From an uncultured Aquincola sp. (GTDB lineage Bacteria > Pseudomonadota > Gammaproteobacteria > Burkholderiales > Burkholderiaceae), in NCBI GenBank assembly GCA_937883885.1, contig CAKZXL010000072.1:1-6811 (forward strand): 6,811 nucleotides of DNA. The letters are read 5' to 3'. Shown piece by piece: positions 1 through 5,728 of the stretch. Position numbers and translations under genes: made by a program. The notes beneath the pieces were generated by a model, which saw nothing but the letters and a program-made list of their open reading frames with translations, did not search any database and was not told the DNA's origin. The first letter of the stretch is position 1; every line of letters begins with the position of its first letter.

Positions 1-555
1 CTGATCAGCGGCGACATCGGCCACCTGGACGAAGCCGGCCGGGTGTATGTCACCGGCCGCTCGAAGGACGTGATCATCCGCGGCGCCCACAACATCGACC
101 CCGGCATGATCGAAAGCGCCCTGCTGCGCCACCCCGACGTGCTGATGGCCGCCGCCGTCGGCCAGCCCGACGCTTATGCCGGCGAGCTGCCGGTGGCCTT
201 CGTCAGCCTCAAGCCCGGCGCGCAGGTCGATGCGCAGGCGCTGGCCGCCTTTGCCGCGCCCTACATCCCCGAGCGGCCGGCCATGCCCAAGCGGGTGGAC
301 GTGCTGCCGGCCATACCGACCACCGCGGTGGGCAAGGTGTACAAGCCGGCCTTGCGCGCGCTGGCCACGCAGCGGCTGCTGGAAGAACAGCTGGCCGCCG
401 CCGAGCTGCCGGCGGGCGCCGTGCAGGTGGAGGTGCTGGACACTGTCGCCGGCCTGCAGGTGCAGTTCCACCTGGCGCGGCCGGAGACGGAAGACGCCGT
501 GCGCCGCCTGATGCAACCCTACCCGCTGGCTTACCGCTGCCTGCCCAAAGCCTGA
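1..555 (+). CDS. Acyl-CoA synthetase (ANL/AMP-forming ligase), C-terminal part, 5' end outside window
   Basis: The reading frame is open from base 1, so the gene starts upstream; 184 residues are visible. The first residues (GDIGHLDEAGRVYVTGRSKD) match the A8/hinge region of the adenylate-forming superfamily, where the large N-terminal and small C-terminal domains meet. Further on, PTTAVGKVYKPAL (Lys at visible residue 112) fits the A10 motif, whose lysine orients the carboxylate for adenylation. These enzymes activate a fatty or other carboxylic acid to acyl-AMP and then to acyl-CoA. After A10 there are about 70 extra residues, longer than in classic FadD or Acs proteins. This tail is typical of a group of roughly 600-residue proteobacterial 'acyl-CoA synthetases' of unclear substrate. 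Only 7 bp separate it from the enoyl-CoA hydratase gene, which suggests co-transcription and beta-oxidation of the same substrate. The family call is firm; the substrate cannot be read from this fragment. Confidence 0.93.
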   Translation: MISGDIGHLDEAGRVYVTGRSKDVIIRGAHNIDPGMIESALLRHPDVLMAAAVGQPDAYAGELPVAFVSLKPGAQVDAQALAAFAAPYIPERPAMPKRVDVLPAIPTTAVGKVYKPALRALATQRLLEEQLAAAELPAGAVQVEVLDTVAGLQVQFHLARPETEDAVRRLMQPYPLAYRCLPKA

Positions 556-562
556 ACACCGC

Positions 563-1372
563 ATGACCGACAGCCTCCATCTCCACCGCGACGGCGCGGT
601 GCTCACCTTGACGCTCGACGCACCGGCCCGCCGCAATGCGCTGACGCCCGAGATGCTGTGCCGCCTGGCCGATGCGGTGATCGACTTCGCGGCCGACCCG
701 GCCCTGCGCGTGGCGGTGATCACCGGCGCCGGCAGCCAGGCGTTTTGCGCCGGCGGCGACCTGCAGCGCACGCTGCCGCTGATGACCGGCGACCGCCTGG
801 CCGAAGACGACTGGGACCGCCGGCTGCTGGCCGATCCGCTGGTGATGGCGGCCTCGGGCCTGCGCGACTACCCGCTGGACAAGCCGGTGATCGCCGCCAT
901 CAACGGCCACTGCCTGGCCGCCGGCTTCGAGCTGATGCTGGGCACCGACATCCGCATCGCGGCCGACCATGCCCGCTTCGGCCTGCCCGAAGTGCAGCGC
1001 GCGCTGCTGCCCTTTGCCGGCAGCATGGCGCGGCTGCCGCGCCAGGTGCCGCAGGCGCTGGCGATGGAGCTGATGCTCACCGGCGACCCCATCGACGCCG
1101 CCACCGCGCTGCGCATCGGCCTGGTCAACCGCGTGCTGCCGGCGGCCGAGGTGCTGCCCGCCGCCCAGGCCCTGGCCCGGCGCATCGCCGCCAACGGCCC
1201 GCTGGCGGTGCAGGCCGTCAAGCGCACGGTGCGCGAAGCCAGCGGCCAGCCGCTGGCCGCGGCCTTTGCACTGGAAAACGAAGCCAAGCGCCAGATCATG
1301 GCCACCGAAGACGCCCGCGAAGGGCCGCGGGCCTTCATGGAAAAGCGGCCGGCGGTCTACAAGGGGCGCTGA
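563..1372 (+). CDS. Enoyl-CoA hydratase/isomerase (crotonase) family protein
   Basis: This is a 269-residue protein of normal length for a single-domain crotonase. These enzymes usually add water across the double bond of trans-2-enoyl-CoA in the cytoplasm. Oxyanion-hole motifs are visible at FCAGGDL (residues 61-67) and in NGHCLAAGFELML (114-126). Glu123 (FELML) and Glu143 (LPEVQRAL) align with the two catalytic glutamates of rat mitochondrial enoyl-CoA hydratase (E144 and E164), so true hydratase activity is plausible rather than a degenerate fold. The C-terminal part (ATEDAREGPRAFMEKR) is the usual family ending, where the last helices pack over the acyl pocket. The ATG is 7 bp after the stop of the acyl-CoA synthetase and lacks a good Shine-Dalgarno sequence, which suggests translational coupling in one operon. 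The stop codon sits in the loop of a small GC hairpin. The exact substrate (fatty acid, terpenoid or aromatic side chain) is unknown. Confidence 0.93.
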   Translation: MTDSLHLHRDGAVLTLTLDAPARRNALTPEMLCRLADAVIDFAADPALRVAVITGAGSQAFCAGGDLQRTLPLMTGDRLAEDDWDRRLLADPLVMAASGLRDYPLDKPVIAAINGHCLAAGFELMLGTDIRIAADHARFGLPEVQRALLPFAGSMARLPRQVPQALAMELMLTGDPIDAATALRIGLVNRVLPAAEVLPAAQALARRIAANGPLAVQAVKRTVREASGQPLAAAFALENEAKRQIMATEDAREGPRAFMEKRPAVYKGR

Positions 1373-1695
1373 GCGCCCGGCTGCAGCACCACCCGTTCGA
1401 CAAAGCGCCGCACGTCCGCCTGCGAGGCCTGCACCGCCGCCTCGTTGCGGCCCACGTGCGTGCCGCGGGTGACGATGCGCCGGGCAGCGGTGCAGGCCAC
1501 GCCGCGCGAGCCGAAGCTGTCCACCACCAGCGTGGCCAGGCCCAGCTCGTTGAACAGCCGCACCCAGGGCTGCAGGCTGGGCGGCACGCCGTCCCTGCCA
1601 TGCGCGATGACCACCGCCGGCACCGGCGGCGCGGCACTGGCCGGCAGGCTCAGCTGGGCCGCCCCTCGCAGTACTGGCATGGTCTGTGGTGGCAT
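1357..1695 (-). pseudogene. Remnant of a dienelactone hydrolase-like alpha/beta hydrolase
   Basis: The minus-strand frame encodes up to 112 residues (ATG at 1695, or an in-frame ATG at 1680). Residues 26-66 (PAVVIAHGRDGVPP, then LFNELGLATLVVDSFGSRGV) match the start of the dienelactone hydrolase family: the first core strand, the HG oxyanion loop, and the strand ending in the VVDSF.-RG turn. Family members are about 240-300 residues and carry a nucleophile elbow (GxCxG or GxSxG), an acid and a histidine. None of these is present here. The tail after residue 78 (THVGRNEAAVQASQADVRRFVERVV) resembles the C-terminal helix of such hydrolases, so an internal deletion joining N- and C-terminal parts is possible; simple truncation is the alternative. 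The frame ends inside the last 16 bp of the convergent hydratase gene. It probably cannot act as a hydrolase. Confidence 0.55.
1364..1378 (+). terminator. GC hairpin around the enoyl-CoA hydratase stop codon
   Basis: GGGCGC and GCGCCC form a 6-bp stem whose 3-nt loop is the TGA stop codon itself. No T-run follows, so it is not a canonical intrinsic terminator. It could slow exonucleases or assist termination between the convergent hydratase gene and hydrolase remnant. It may also be chance in such GC-rich DNA. Confidence 0.25.
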
Positions 1696-1720
1696 TGGCC
1701 GCGGCGGGCCGTGGGCTTCC

Positions 1721-1726
1721 TACAAT
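1721..1726 (+). promoter_or_regulatory. Possible -10 box (TACAAT)
   Basis: TACAAT matches the sigma70 -10 consensus at 5 of 6 positions and stands out in GC-rich surroundings, but the nearest -35-like sequence (TTGGCC at 1695-1700) is poor and 20 bp away. An ATG follows only 7 bp after the box. A transcript from here would be nearly leaderless for the small ORF, or would give a long leader for rnk. Confidence 0.3.
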
Positions 1727-1733
1727 CGTTTGC

Positions 1734-1865
1734 ATGATCGCCATCCACCCCCTGCACGACGACATTGGCACCCCGCTGATGGCCGGCCGTGGCCGCTCGG
1801 CGGGGGTGCTTGTGGCAGGCCAGATGCTGCGCTTTGCCGGTCTTCAGCCGGCAGCACATTCCTAG
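1734..1865 (+). CDS. Small hypothetical ORF (43 aa), possibly a gene fragment
   Basis: The ORF runs from the ATG after the TACAAT box to a TAG at 1863-1865 and starts MIAIHPLHDDIGTPLMAGRG. I do not recognise it, and I see no signal peptide, membrane segment or metal-binding motif. There is no Shine-Dalgarno sequence in front of the ATG, so it would need leaderless or near-leaderless initiation. Its stop codon overlaps the first base of a 12-bp inverted repeat. It may be a broken 5' end of a lost gene, a leader peptide ahead of rnk, or chance; an ORF of this length is easily open by chance in GC-rich DNA. Confidence 0.2.
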   Translation: MIAIHPLHDDIGTPLMAGRGRSAGVLVAGQMLRFAGLQPAAHS

Positions 1866-1914
1866 GCCCGGCGATCACCCTCCCCCCTCACGCGCAACTC
1901 CAGATCGCCGGGCC
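1865..1914. repeat. Perfect 12-bp inverted repeat with 26-nt loop
   Basis: The left arm GGCCCGGCGATC (1865-1876) is the exact reverse complement of the right arm GATCGCCGGGCC (1903-1914). The loop between them is C-rich. The stem is stable and lies entirely between the small ORF and the rnk start. No T-run follows on either strand, so it is not a standard intrinsic terminator. It could be an attenuator or leader structure of rnk, a protein-binding dyad, or a scar of an inserted element. Confidence 0.7.
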
Positions 1915-1971
1915 CCCAACCCGCGCAGCATCGCGACCATCCCACCGATGGCCGCGCCCTTGGAGCGCCCC

Positions 1972-2385
1972 ATGCCCACCCTCGTCGATGAGCGCACGCT
2001 CACTGAACTCGACCACGTCCGCCTGACCCACCTGCTGCAACGGCAAGCGGGCCAAGGCGCCACCGCCGATGCACTGCAGGCCGTGCTGGCCGATGCCCTG
2101 GTGCTGCCCACGGCCCGATTGCCCGCCCATGTGGTGACCATGAACTCGCGCGTGTTGCTGGTGGACCTGACCACCCGCGCCTGCTCGACCCTGACGCTCA
2201 CCTACCCCGCCGATGCCAACGCCGCCGTGCACAAGGTGTCGGTGCTGTCGCCGGTGGGCAGCAGCCTGCTGGGCCTGCGCGTGGGCGACGTCGCCCGCTG
2301 GTCGTCGCCCGACGGCCAGACCCGAGAGGCCCAGGTGGCCGTCATCGAGTTCCAGCCCGAAGCGCACGGCGACCTGACGCTGTAG
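1972..2385 (+). CDS. rnk: Rnk-type nucleoside diphosphate kinase regulator (GreA/GreB-C-domain protein)
   Basis: This is 137 residues, against 136 in E. coli Rnk. The N-terminal 45 residues are a short helical region. Residues 53-137 form the FKBP-like domain shared with GreA/GreB: HVVTMNSRVLLVDL, then TLTYPADAN, VSVLSPVGSSLLGLRVGD and VIEFQPEAHGD, all close to E. coli Rnk (VVTMNSRV, LVYPA, MAPVGAALLGLRVGD, YQPEAAGD). Rnk binds RNA polymerase but, having only a short coiled coil, does not work as a cleavage factor like GreA or GreB. In E. coli and Pseudomonas it was found as a regulator of nucleoside diphosphate kinase and alginate levels. The start at 1972 is chosen because GGAG lies at 1962-1965, 6 bp upstream, and the length matches. 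An in-frame ATG at 1948 would add 8 residues without a better ribosome site. The usp gene follows after 95 bp. Confidence 0.9.
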   Translation: MPTLVDERTLTELDHVRLTHLLQRQAGQGATADALQAVLADALVLPTARLPAHVVTMNSRVLLVDLTTRACSTLTLTYPADANAAVHKVSVLSPVGSSLLGLRVGDVARWSSPDGQTREAQVAVIEFQPEAHGDLTL

Positions 2386-2406
2386 TCAGCGCCCCCGCCG
2401 GTCATC

Positions 2407-2447
2407 CGTCGGCCCTGTGTGCTGCCCTGGCGGGCGGCAGGCCGACG
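2407..2447 (+). other. Inverted repeat/hairpin between rnk and usp
   Basis: CGTCGGCC (2407-2414) is the exact reverse complement of GGCCGACG (2440-2447). Inside it, TGCC and GGCA can extend a second stem. No T-run follows, so it is not a clear terminator. It lies 21 bp after the rnk stop and 33 bp before the usp start, where it could weakly separate the two genes or stabilise the rnk messenger 3' end. Confidence 0.45.
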
Positions 2448-2469
2448 CACGTCGATGCTTTGTGTTCGC

Positions 2470-2475
2470 AAGGAG
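2470..2475 (+). promoter_or_regulatory. Ribosome binding site of the usp gene
   Basis: AAGGAG lies 5 bp before the ATG at 2481. This is the strongest Shine-Dalgarno sequence in the window, and it decides the start against an in-frame ATG at 2460. Confidence 0.8.
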
Positions 2476-2480
2476 TTTCC

Positions 2481-3242
2481 ATGTCCCGCCTTCATTCCAT
2501 CCTGGCCGCCACCGACCTGTCGCCGCTGGGCCATAACGCGGTACGCCGCGCCGCCATCCTGGCCGCCGAGCATGGCGCCGTGCTCCACGTGCTGCACGTG
2601 GTGCCCGCGCAAAGCCCTGAAGCCACGCTGGAGACCGCCCGCGTGCAACTGGGCTGGCTGGCCCGCCAGCTGAACTCGCGCGAAGACCTGGTGGTGCGGG
2701 CCGGCGTGGGGCCGGTACTGGCCGTTCGCGCCACGGCCGCGCGGCCCTACCGGCGCGTGATGGTGGCCACCAGCTTCTCGCCCGGCTCACAAGCTGCTGC
2801 GCGCCTGGCGGCCGACCTGCATCCCCGCGCACGGCTGCAGCTCGCGCACGTGCTGCGCTTTTCGGGCCAGGACTCGGCGATGCGTGAAGTGGGCGTGCCG
2901 CTGCACATCGTGCAGGCCTACCGCCAGCGCGAAGTGCAAGGCACACAGGCCCGCCTGCGCCGGCTGGCCGACCGCATCGGCATCGCACGCGACCGCGTGG
3001 AGCATGCAGTCAGCCGCGGGCCGGCCGCGCCGATGACCTTGCGGCTGATCCAGGCCTGGGGTGCCGACCTGCTGGTGGCCGGCCACAGCGGGGGCAGCGC
3101 GGTGCGCCGCTGGTTGGTGGGCGACATCCACCGCGAGCTGCTGCGCGGTGCGCAGGCCGACGTGCTGGTGGTGCCTGCCGTGCCCAGCCGGCCCCACGGC
3201 GCCGGCGGCCGGATGGGGCTGCCCACGCCCGGCCGCGTGTAG
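2481..3242 (+). CDS. Universal stress protein with two UspA-like segments, the first incomplete
   Basis: The protein has 253 residues. Residues 4-80 look like the first half of a UspA domain (HSILAATDLSP, then AVLHVLHVVP), a Rossmann-like fold. Residues 90-233 look like a full second domain (YRRVMVATSFSPGS to ADVLVVPAVP). Tandem Usp proteins are usually 280-300 residues. Here the second half of domain 1, including its glycine-rich ATP loop, is missing, and VGPVLAV runs directly into the second domain. Domain 2 has the G-2X-G-9X-G spacing (G201, G204, G214), but the following Ser/Thr is Asp215. The Asp that normally contacts ATP in TDFSP is Ser98. Thus no single domain keeps both halves of a canonical ATP site. 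The protein may be a non-nucleotide-binding type or may combine Asp12 with the domain-2 loop. Usp proteins are cytoplasmic and respond to stress or growth arrest; the target is unknown. flhD follows 131 bp downstream. Confidence 0.85.
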   Translation: MSRLHSILAATDLSPLGHNAVRRAAILAAEHGAVLHVLHVVPAQSPEATLETARVQLGWLARQLNSREDLVVRAGVGPVLAVRATAARPYRRVMVATSFSPGSQAAARLAADLHPRARLQLAHVLRFSGQDSAMREVGVPLHIVQAYRQREVQGTQARLRRLADRIGIARDRVEHAVSRGPAAPMTLRLIQAWGADLLVAGHSGGSAVRRWLVGDIHRELLRGAQADVLVVPAVPSRPHGAGGRMGLPTPGRV

Positions 3243-3301
3243 GAAGTTGGCTGACAGGCAGCACGACAAACAAGGACGGCAGGCACGGAAAACGGCCACT
3301 T

Positions 3302-3328
3302 TTGTCACGGTTCTCGGGCTTCTACAGT
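3302..3328 (+). promoter_or_regulatory. Putative sigma70-type promoter of flhDC
   Basis: TTGTCA (3302-3307, 5 of 6 to the -35 consensus) and TACAGT (3323-3328, 4 of 6 to -10) precede flhD by 45 bp. They lie in the least GC-rich part of the 131-bp usp-flhD gap. The spacer is 15 bp, shorter than the usual 17, which is typical of weak or activator-dependent promoters. The pairing is by eye only. Confidence 0.35.
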
Positions 3329-3373
3329 TCATTCCAACGCAGCGAGACAGCTGCACCCACCAGGAAGAGCCCG

Positions 3374-3661
3374 ATGAACACGACCCAGATCCTTGCCGAG
3401 ATTCGCGAAGCCAACCTCGGCTACCTCATGCTGGCGCAAAGCCTGCTGCGCGCCGACCGCCAGCCGGCGCTGGAGATCCTGGGCCTGCATGGCCGCGCCG
3501 CGGACCGGCTGGTCGGGCTCACCGCATCGGAGCTGTCCAGGCTGGCCAGCGGCAACACGCTGCTGTCGCGCTTTTCGATGGAAGACGACGTGGTGTTCGA
3601 CCTGATCACGCAGCACGCCAAGCCCGCTGCCAACGGCAGCGCCCTGCGCCAGGCCGCCTGA
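3374..3661 (+). CDS. flhD: Flagellar transcriptional activator subunit FlhD
   Basis: These 95 residues align along E. coli FlhD from residue 1: ILAEIREANLGYLMLAQSLL against [20 protein letters not shown], then LTASELSRLASGNTLLSRF against LTLPQMVKLAETNQLVCHF. FlhD combines with FlhC as FlhD4C2, which binds class II flagellar promoters and activates sigma70 transcription. It is shorter than the 116-119 residue enteric form; the missing part is the C-terminal tail. Cys65, which forms the interchain disulfide in E. coli FlhD, is Ser65 here. The ATG at 3374 is supported by AGGAAGAG (3362-3369) and by exact alignment of the N-terminus. flhC starts 26 bp downstream, so the two form an operon. No other start fits the family. 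Confidence 0.93.
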   Translation: MNTTQILAEIREANLGYLMLAQSLLRADRQPALEILGLHGRAADRLVGLTASELSRLASGNTLLSRFSMEDDVVFDLITQHAKPAANGSALRQAA

Positions 3662-3687
3662 TCCGACTGACTCCGAAAGCACGCACC

Positions 3688-4242
3688 ATGGCACGCACCA
3701 AGAGCATCCTGACCGAAGCCAAGCAGATCGAACGCGCGGTCACGCTGATCGAGCTGGGCGCACGCATGCAGGTCCTGGAATCGGAAACCGACCTGAGCTA
3801 CGAACGCCTGATCCGCCTGTACAAGGAAGTGGCGGGCAAGAGCCCCAGCAAGGGCCAGCTGCCGTTTTCCACCGACTGGTTCATGACCTGGCAGCCGAAC
3901 ATCCATGCCAGCCTGTTCTTGAACATCCACGAGTACCTGAACAAGACCTCGGCGATGGACGAGATCGACGTGGTGATCAAGGCCTACCAGCTGTACCTGG
4001 AGCAGACGCAGTCGCAGGGCCTGGAGCCGCTGCTGTCGGTCACCCGCGCCTGGCGGCTGGTCAAGTTCGTCGACAACGGCATGCTGACGATGACCCGATG
4101 CAACTGCTGCAGCGGCCACTACGTCAGCCACCCGCACGAGATCGCCAAGCACTTCACCTGCGGCCTGTGCAACCCGCCGGCCCGCGCCGGCAAGGGCAAG
4201 GCGGCAGGCGCGCTGTCCACCGCGGCCGAAGCCCTCGCTTGA
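3688..4242 (+). CDS. flhC: Flagellar transcriptional activator subunit FlhC
   Basis: This is 184 residues (E. coli FlhC has 192). The N-terminal and middle parts carry the hallmark AIELGARMQVLESET-like helix (here VTLIELGARMQVLESET, residues 18-34), KSPSKGQLPFSTDWF (51-65) and ASLFLNIHEYL (74-84). The zinc site is complete: Cys138 and Cys141 in RCNCCSGHY, and Cys158 and Cys161 in TCGLCNPPARA, matching C137, C140, C157 and C160 of E. coli. FlhC supplies most of the DNA contacts in FlhD4C2 at flagellar class II promoters. The first 26 bp upstream contain only a weak GAAAG-type ribosome site, so coupling with flhD is likely. The C-terminal tail after the zinc motif is short and Ala/Gly-rich. A strong terminator follows; motAB, a frequent downstream partner in Burkholderiales, is not here. 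Confidence 0.96.
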   Translation: MARTKSILTEAKQIERAVTLIELGARMQVLESETDLSYERLIRLYKEVAGKSPSKGQLPFSTDWFMTWQPNIHASLFLNIHEYLNKTSAMDEIDVVIKAYQLYLEQTQSQGLEPLLSVTRAWRLVKFVDNGMLTMTRCNCCSGHYVSHPHEIAKHFTCGLCNPPARAGKGKAAGALSTAAEALA

Positions 4243-4251
4243 TCTTCATCA

Positions 4252-4272
4252 GCGCGGCTTGAACCGCCGCGC
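4252..4272. other. GC-rich hairpin just after flhC
   Basis: GCGCGGC (4252-4258) and GCCGCGC (4266-4272) form a perfect 7-bp stem with a 7-nt loop, 9 bp after the flhC stop. A TTTTGTGTT stretch begins about a dozen bases later, too far away for a classic terminator. It may be a first, weaker 3' structure of the flhDC messenger, or end transcripts from the convergent MFS gene. Confidence 0.4.
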
Positions 4273-4321
4273 CGAGCCCCCAGTTTTGTGTTGTCTCCTC
4301 CTGGCACCGTCAAACGTGCTT

Positions 4322-5644
4322 TCAGCGGCCCTTGTGGCCGCTTTCTTTTTGGGCGCGGGGCGGCTTGTGGGTACCGGCGTGGCCGGCCTGGCCGAACAGC
4401 GGCCGGGCCAGCAGCGCACATGCAGCGGCAAGACCCCAGGCGGCCGGCCAGCCGCCCAGGCGCAGCGCCAGCGGCACCATCAGCGGCGTGAGGAAGTAGG
4501 CGCTGAAGGCCAGGGTATTGCCCAGGCCCAGCGCGGTGCCCACATGCCGCAACCCGGCTTGAACAGCCAGTTCCGTGAAGGCCACGCCATGCCAGGCCGA
4601 AGCCAGCATGCCGGCCAGCACGAGGAGGCCCCACAGCGCCCAGCGGCTCAGGGCATGGGCTGGTCCCCCCTGCCCGCCCACCGCCACCGCCCACGCTGCC
4701 AGCAACGCCAGCACCCCGAAGAGCACGGCCACCAGCAGGCAGCAGCGCTGCAGGAAGGCGGGCCGGTTGCCGTGGCGGTCGGTCCACGCGCCGCTCCACA
4801 CCCGCAGCGTGGCGGCGCCCGCCTGGTACAGGAACATCGCCGCGCTGGTTTGCGCGATGCTGAAACGGCCCACGTCGTGCAGGAACACGGCCAGAAAGCT
4901 CAACACCGCGATCTGCCCGACGCACAGCGCACCGATGGCCAGCACCAGGCGCCAGGTGGCCCAGCGCCGCAGGGGCGATGCGGCAGCCGCTGCGCCTTGA
5001 TCCTGCATGGCCTGCGCCGCCGCGGGCGGGGGCTGGCGCAGGCACCACCAGCACGCGGCACCGGCAGCCATGCAAGCCACCGCCAGCACGGCGAAGGCCG
5101 CCCCAAAGCCCGCCTCGACGGCCACCGCGGGCACCGCCAGCGCGCCCAGCGCGCCGCCCACCGGCAAGGCGGTCTGGCGGATGCTCATCGCGAGCCCCCG
5201 CTCGCGGTCGCTGAACCAGAGCATCACGGCTCTGCCGCTGGCGCCGTTGACGCTGCCGCCGGCCAGGCCGATCAAGGCCATGCCGGTGGCCAGCGCCGCC
5301 AGCGAAGGGCGGTGCCCGCCAGCGGGTGAGACGAAGAGGGACAGCCAGGCCAGCACCGCCGCGGTCAGGCCCAGGCCCCACAACAGCACCCGGCGATCGC
5401 CCAGCCGGTCCGTCAGAAGGCCCCAGGGCAATTCGCTCAAGGCGATGCCCAGCCCCACCGCGCCGATGGCGATGCCCAGGCCCGAGGTGTCCAGCCCATA
5501 GGCTGCCCGCAGCGGCACCGCCGCGGCGGGCAGGCCGGAGATGGTCGCGGAAAACACCGCGTTGCCTGCAAACCCGGCCGCCAGCACCAGCCAGCGTCGG
5601 CCATCGCGCCGGCCGCCCGTCCTCATGTCGATTCGTTGTTCCAT
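4322..5644 (-). CDS. Major facilitator superfamily (MFS) transporter
   Basis: With the ATG at 5644 the protein has 440 residues and about 12 hydrophobic segments, normal for an MFS permease of the inner membrane. Motif A is visible between TM2 and TM3 (GLLTDRLGDRRVLLWG, residues 75-90). A second copy lies between TM8 and TM9 (SGAWTDRHGNRPAFL, 284-298), as expected from the duplicated 6+6 fold. A hydrophilic central loop spans about 203-230, and the C-terminal tail is basic (KPPRAQKESGHKGR). The start is uncertain: ATG 5644 has GGCGGG immediately before it, while ATG 5626 would remove 6 residues and begin MRTGG. The frame stays open far upstream, but that part is antisense to lysR. The gene is divergent from the LysR gene with an 84-bp gap, which suggests LysR control. 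The substrate cannot be predicted. Confidence 0.9.
   Translation of the reverse strand: MEQRIDMRTGGRRDGRRWLVLAAGFAGNAVFSATISGLPAAAVPLRAAYGLDTSGLGIAIGAVGLGIALSELPWGLLTDRLGDRRVLLWGLGLTAAVLAWLSLFVSPAGGHRPSLAALATGMALIGLAGGSVNGASGRAVMLWFSDRERGLAMSIRQTALPVGGALGALAVPAVAVEAGFGAAFAVLAVACMAAGAACWWCLRQPPPAAAQAMQDQGAAAAASPLRRWATWRLVLAIGALCVGQIAVLSFLAVFLHDVGRFSIAQTSAAMFLYQAGAATLRVWSGAWTDRHGNRPAFLQRCCLLVAVLFGVLALLAAWAVAVGGQGGPAHALSRWALWGLLVLAGMLASAWHGVAFTELAVQAGLRHVGTALGLGNTLAFSAYFLTPLMVPLALRLGGWPAAWGLAAACALLARPLFGQAGHAGTHKPPRAQKESGHKGR
4324..4350 (+). terminator. Intrinsic terminator of flhDC
   Basis: AGCGGCC (4324-4330), loop CTTGT and GGCCGCT (4336-4342) form a perfect 7-bp GC-rich stem followed at once by TTCTTTTT (4343-4350). 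This is a textbook Rho-independent terminator on the plus strand. It lies inside the last codons of the convergent MFS gene: the same bases encode its Lys/Gly-rich C-terminus. On the minus strand there is no T-run after the stem, so it should work in one direction only. Confidence 0.85.
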
Positions 5645-5687
5645 CCCGCCATTGAAGAGCCCTGCGCCAGATTCAGCAATGCCCGCC

Positions 5688-5716
5688 GGTACAGAAGACT
5701 GATGCATTCGGTGCAA
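5688..5716 (-). promoter_or_regulatory. Putative promoter of the MFS gene
   Basis: On the minus strand, TTGCAC (5711-5716) and TGTACC (5688-5693) are separated by 17 bp, about 44 bp upstream of the ATG at 5644. Both boxes match consensus at only 3 of 6 positions, as would suit an activator-dependent promoter. The -35 box overlaps the T-N11-A dyad. Confidence 0.25.
5703..5715. promoter_or_regulatory. Candidate LysR operator (T-N11-A) in the divergent promoter region
   Basis: The 13-mer TGCATTCGGTGCA fits the T-N11-A LysR box exactly, with TGCA arms on both sides. It lies 13 bp before the lysR start and 58 bp before the MFS start. A second dyad, the perfect palindrome ATGCCGGCAT (5721-5730), overlaps the lysR start codon. 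This position would suit autorepression of lysR together with control of the MFS gene. TGCA is self-palindromic and short, so chance cannot be excluded. Confidence 0.4.
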
Positions 5717-5728
5717 TAACATGCCGGC

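Noticed and set aside
209..1771. A 520-codon minus-strand open frame opposite the synthetase and hydratase genes
   Set aside because: It has no recognisable domain and a biased Gly/Arg/Ala/His composition. Both plus-strand genes below it are firm families.
3061..3687. A 209-residue in-frame extension upstream of flhC
   Set aside because: It overlaps usp and flhD in another frame. FlhC homology begins at the ATG at 3688.
5007..5501. Plus-strand open frame antisense to the MFS gene
   Set aside because: It is a Pro/Ala/Arg-rich shadow of the transporter with no motif or ribosome site.
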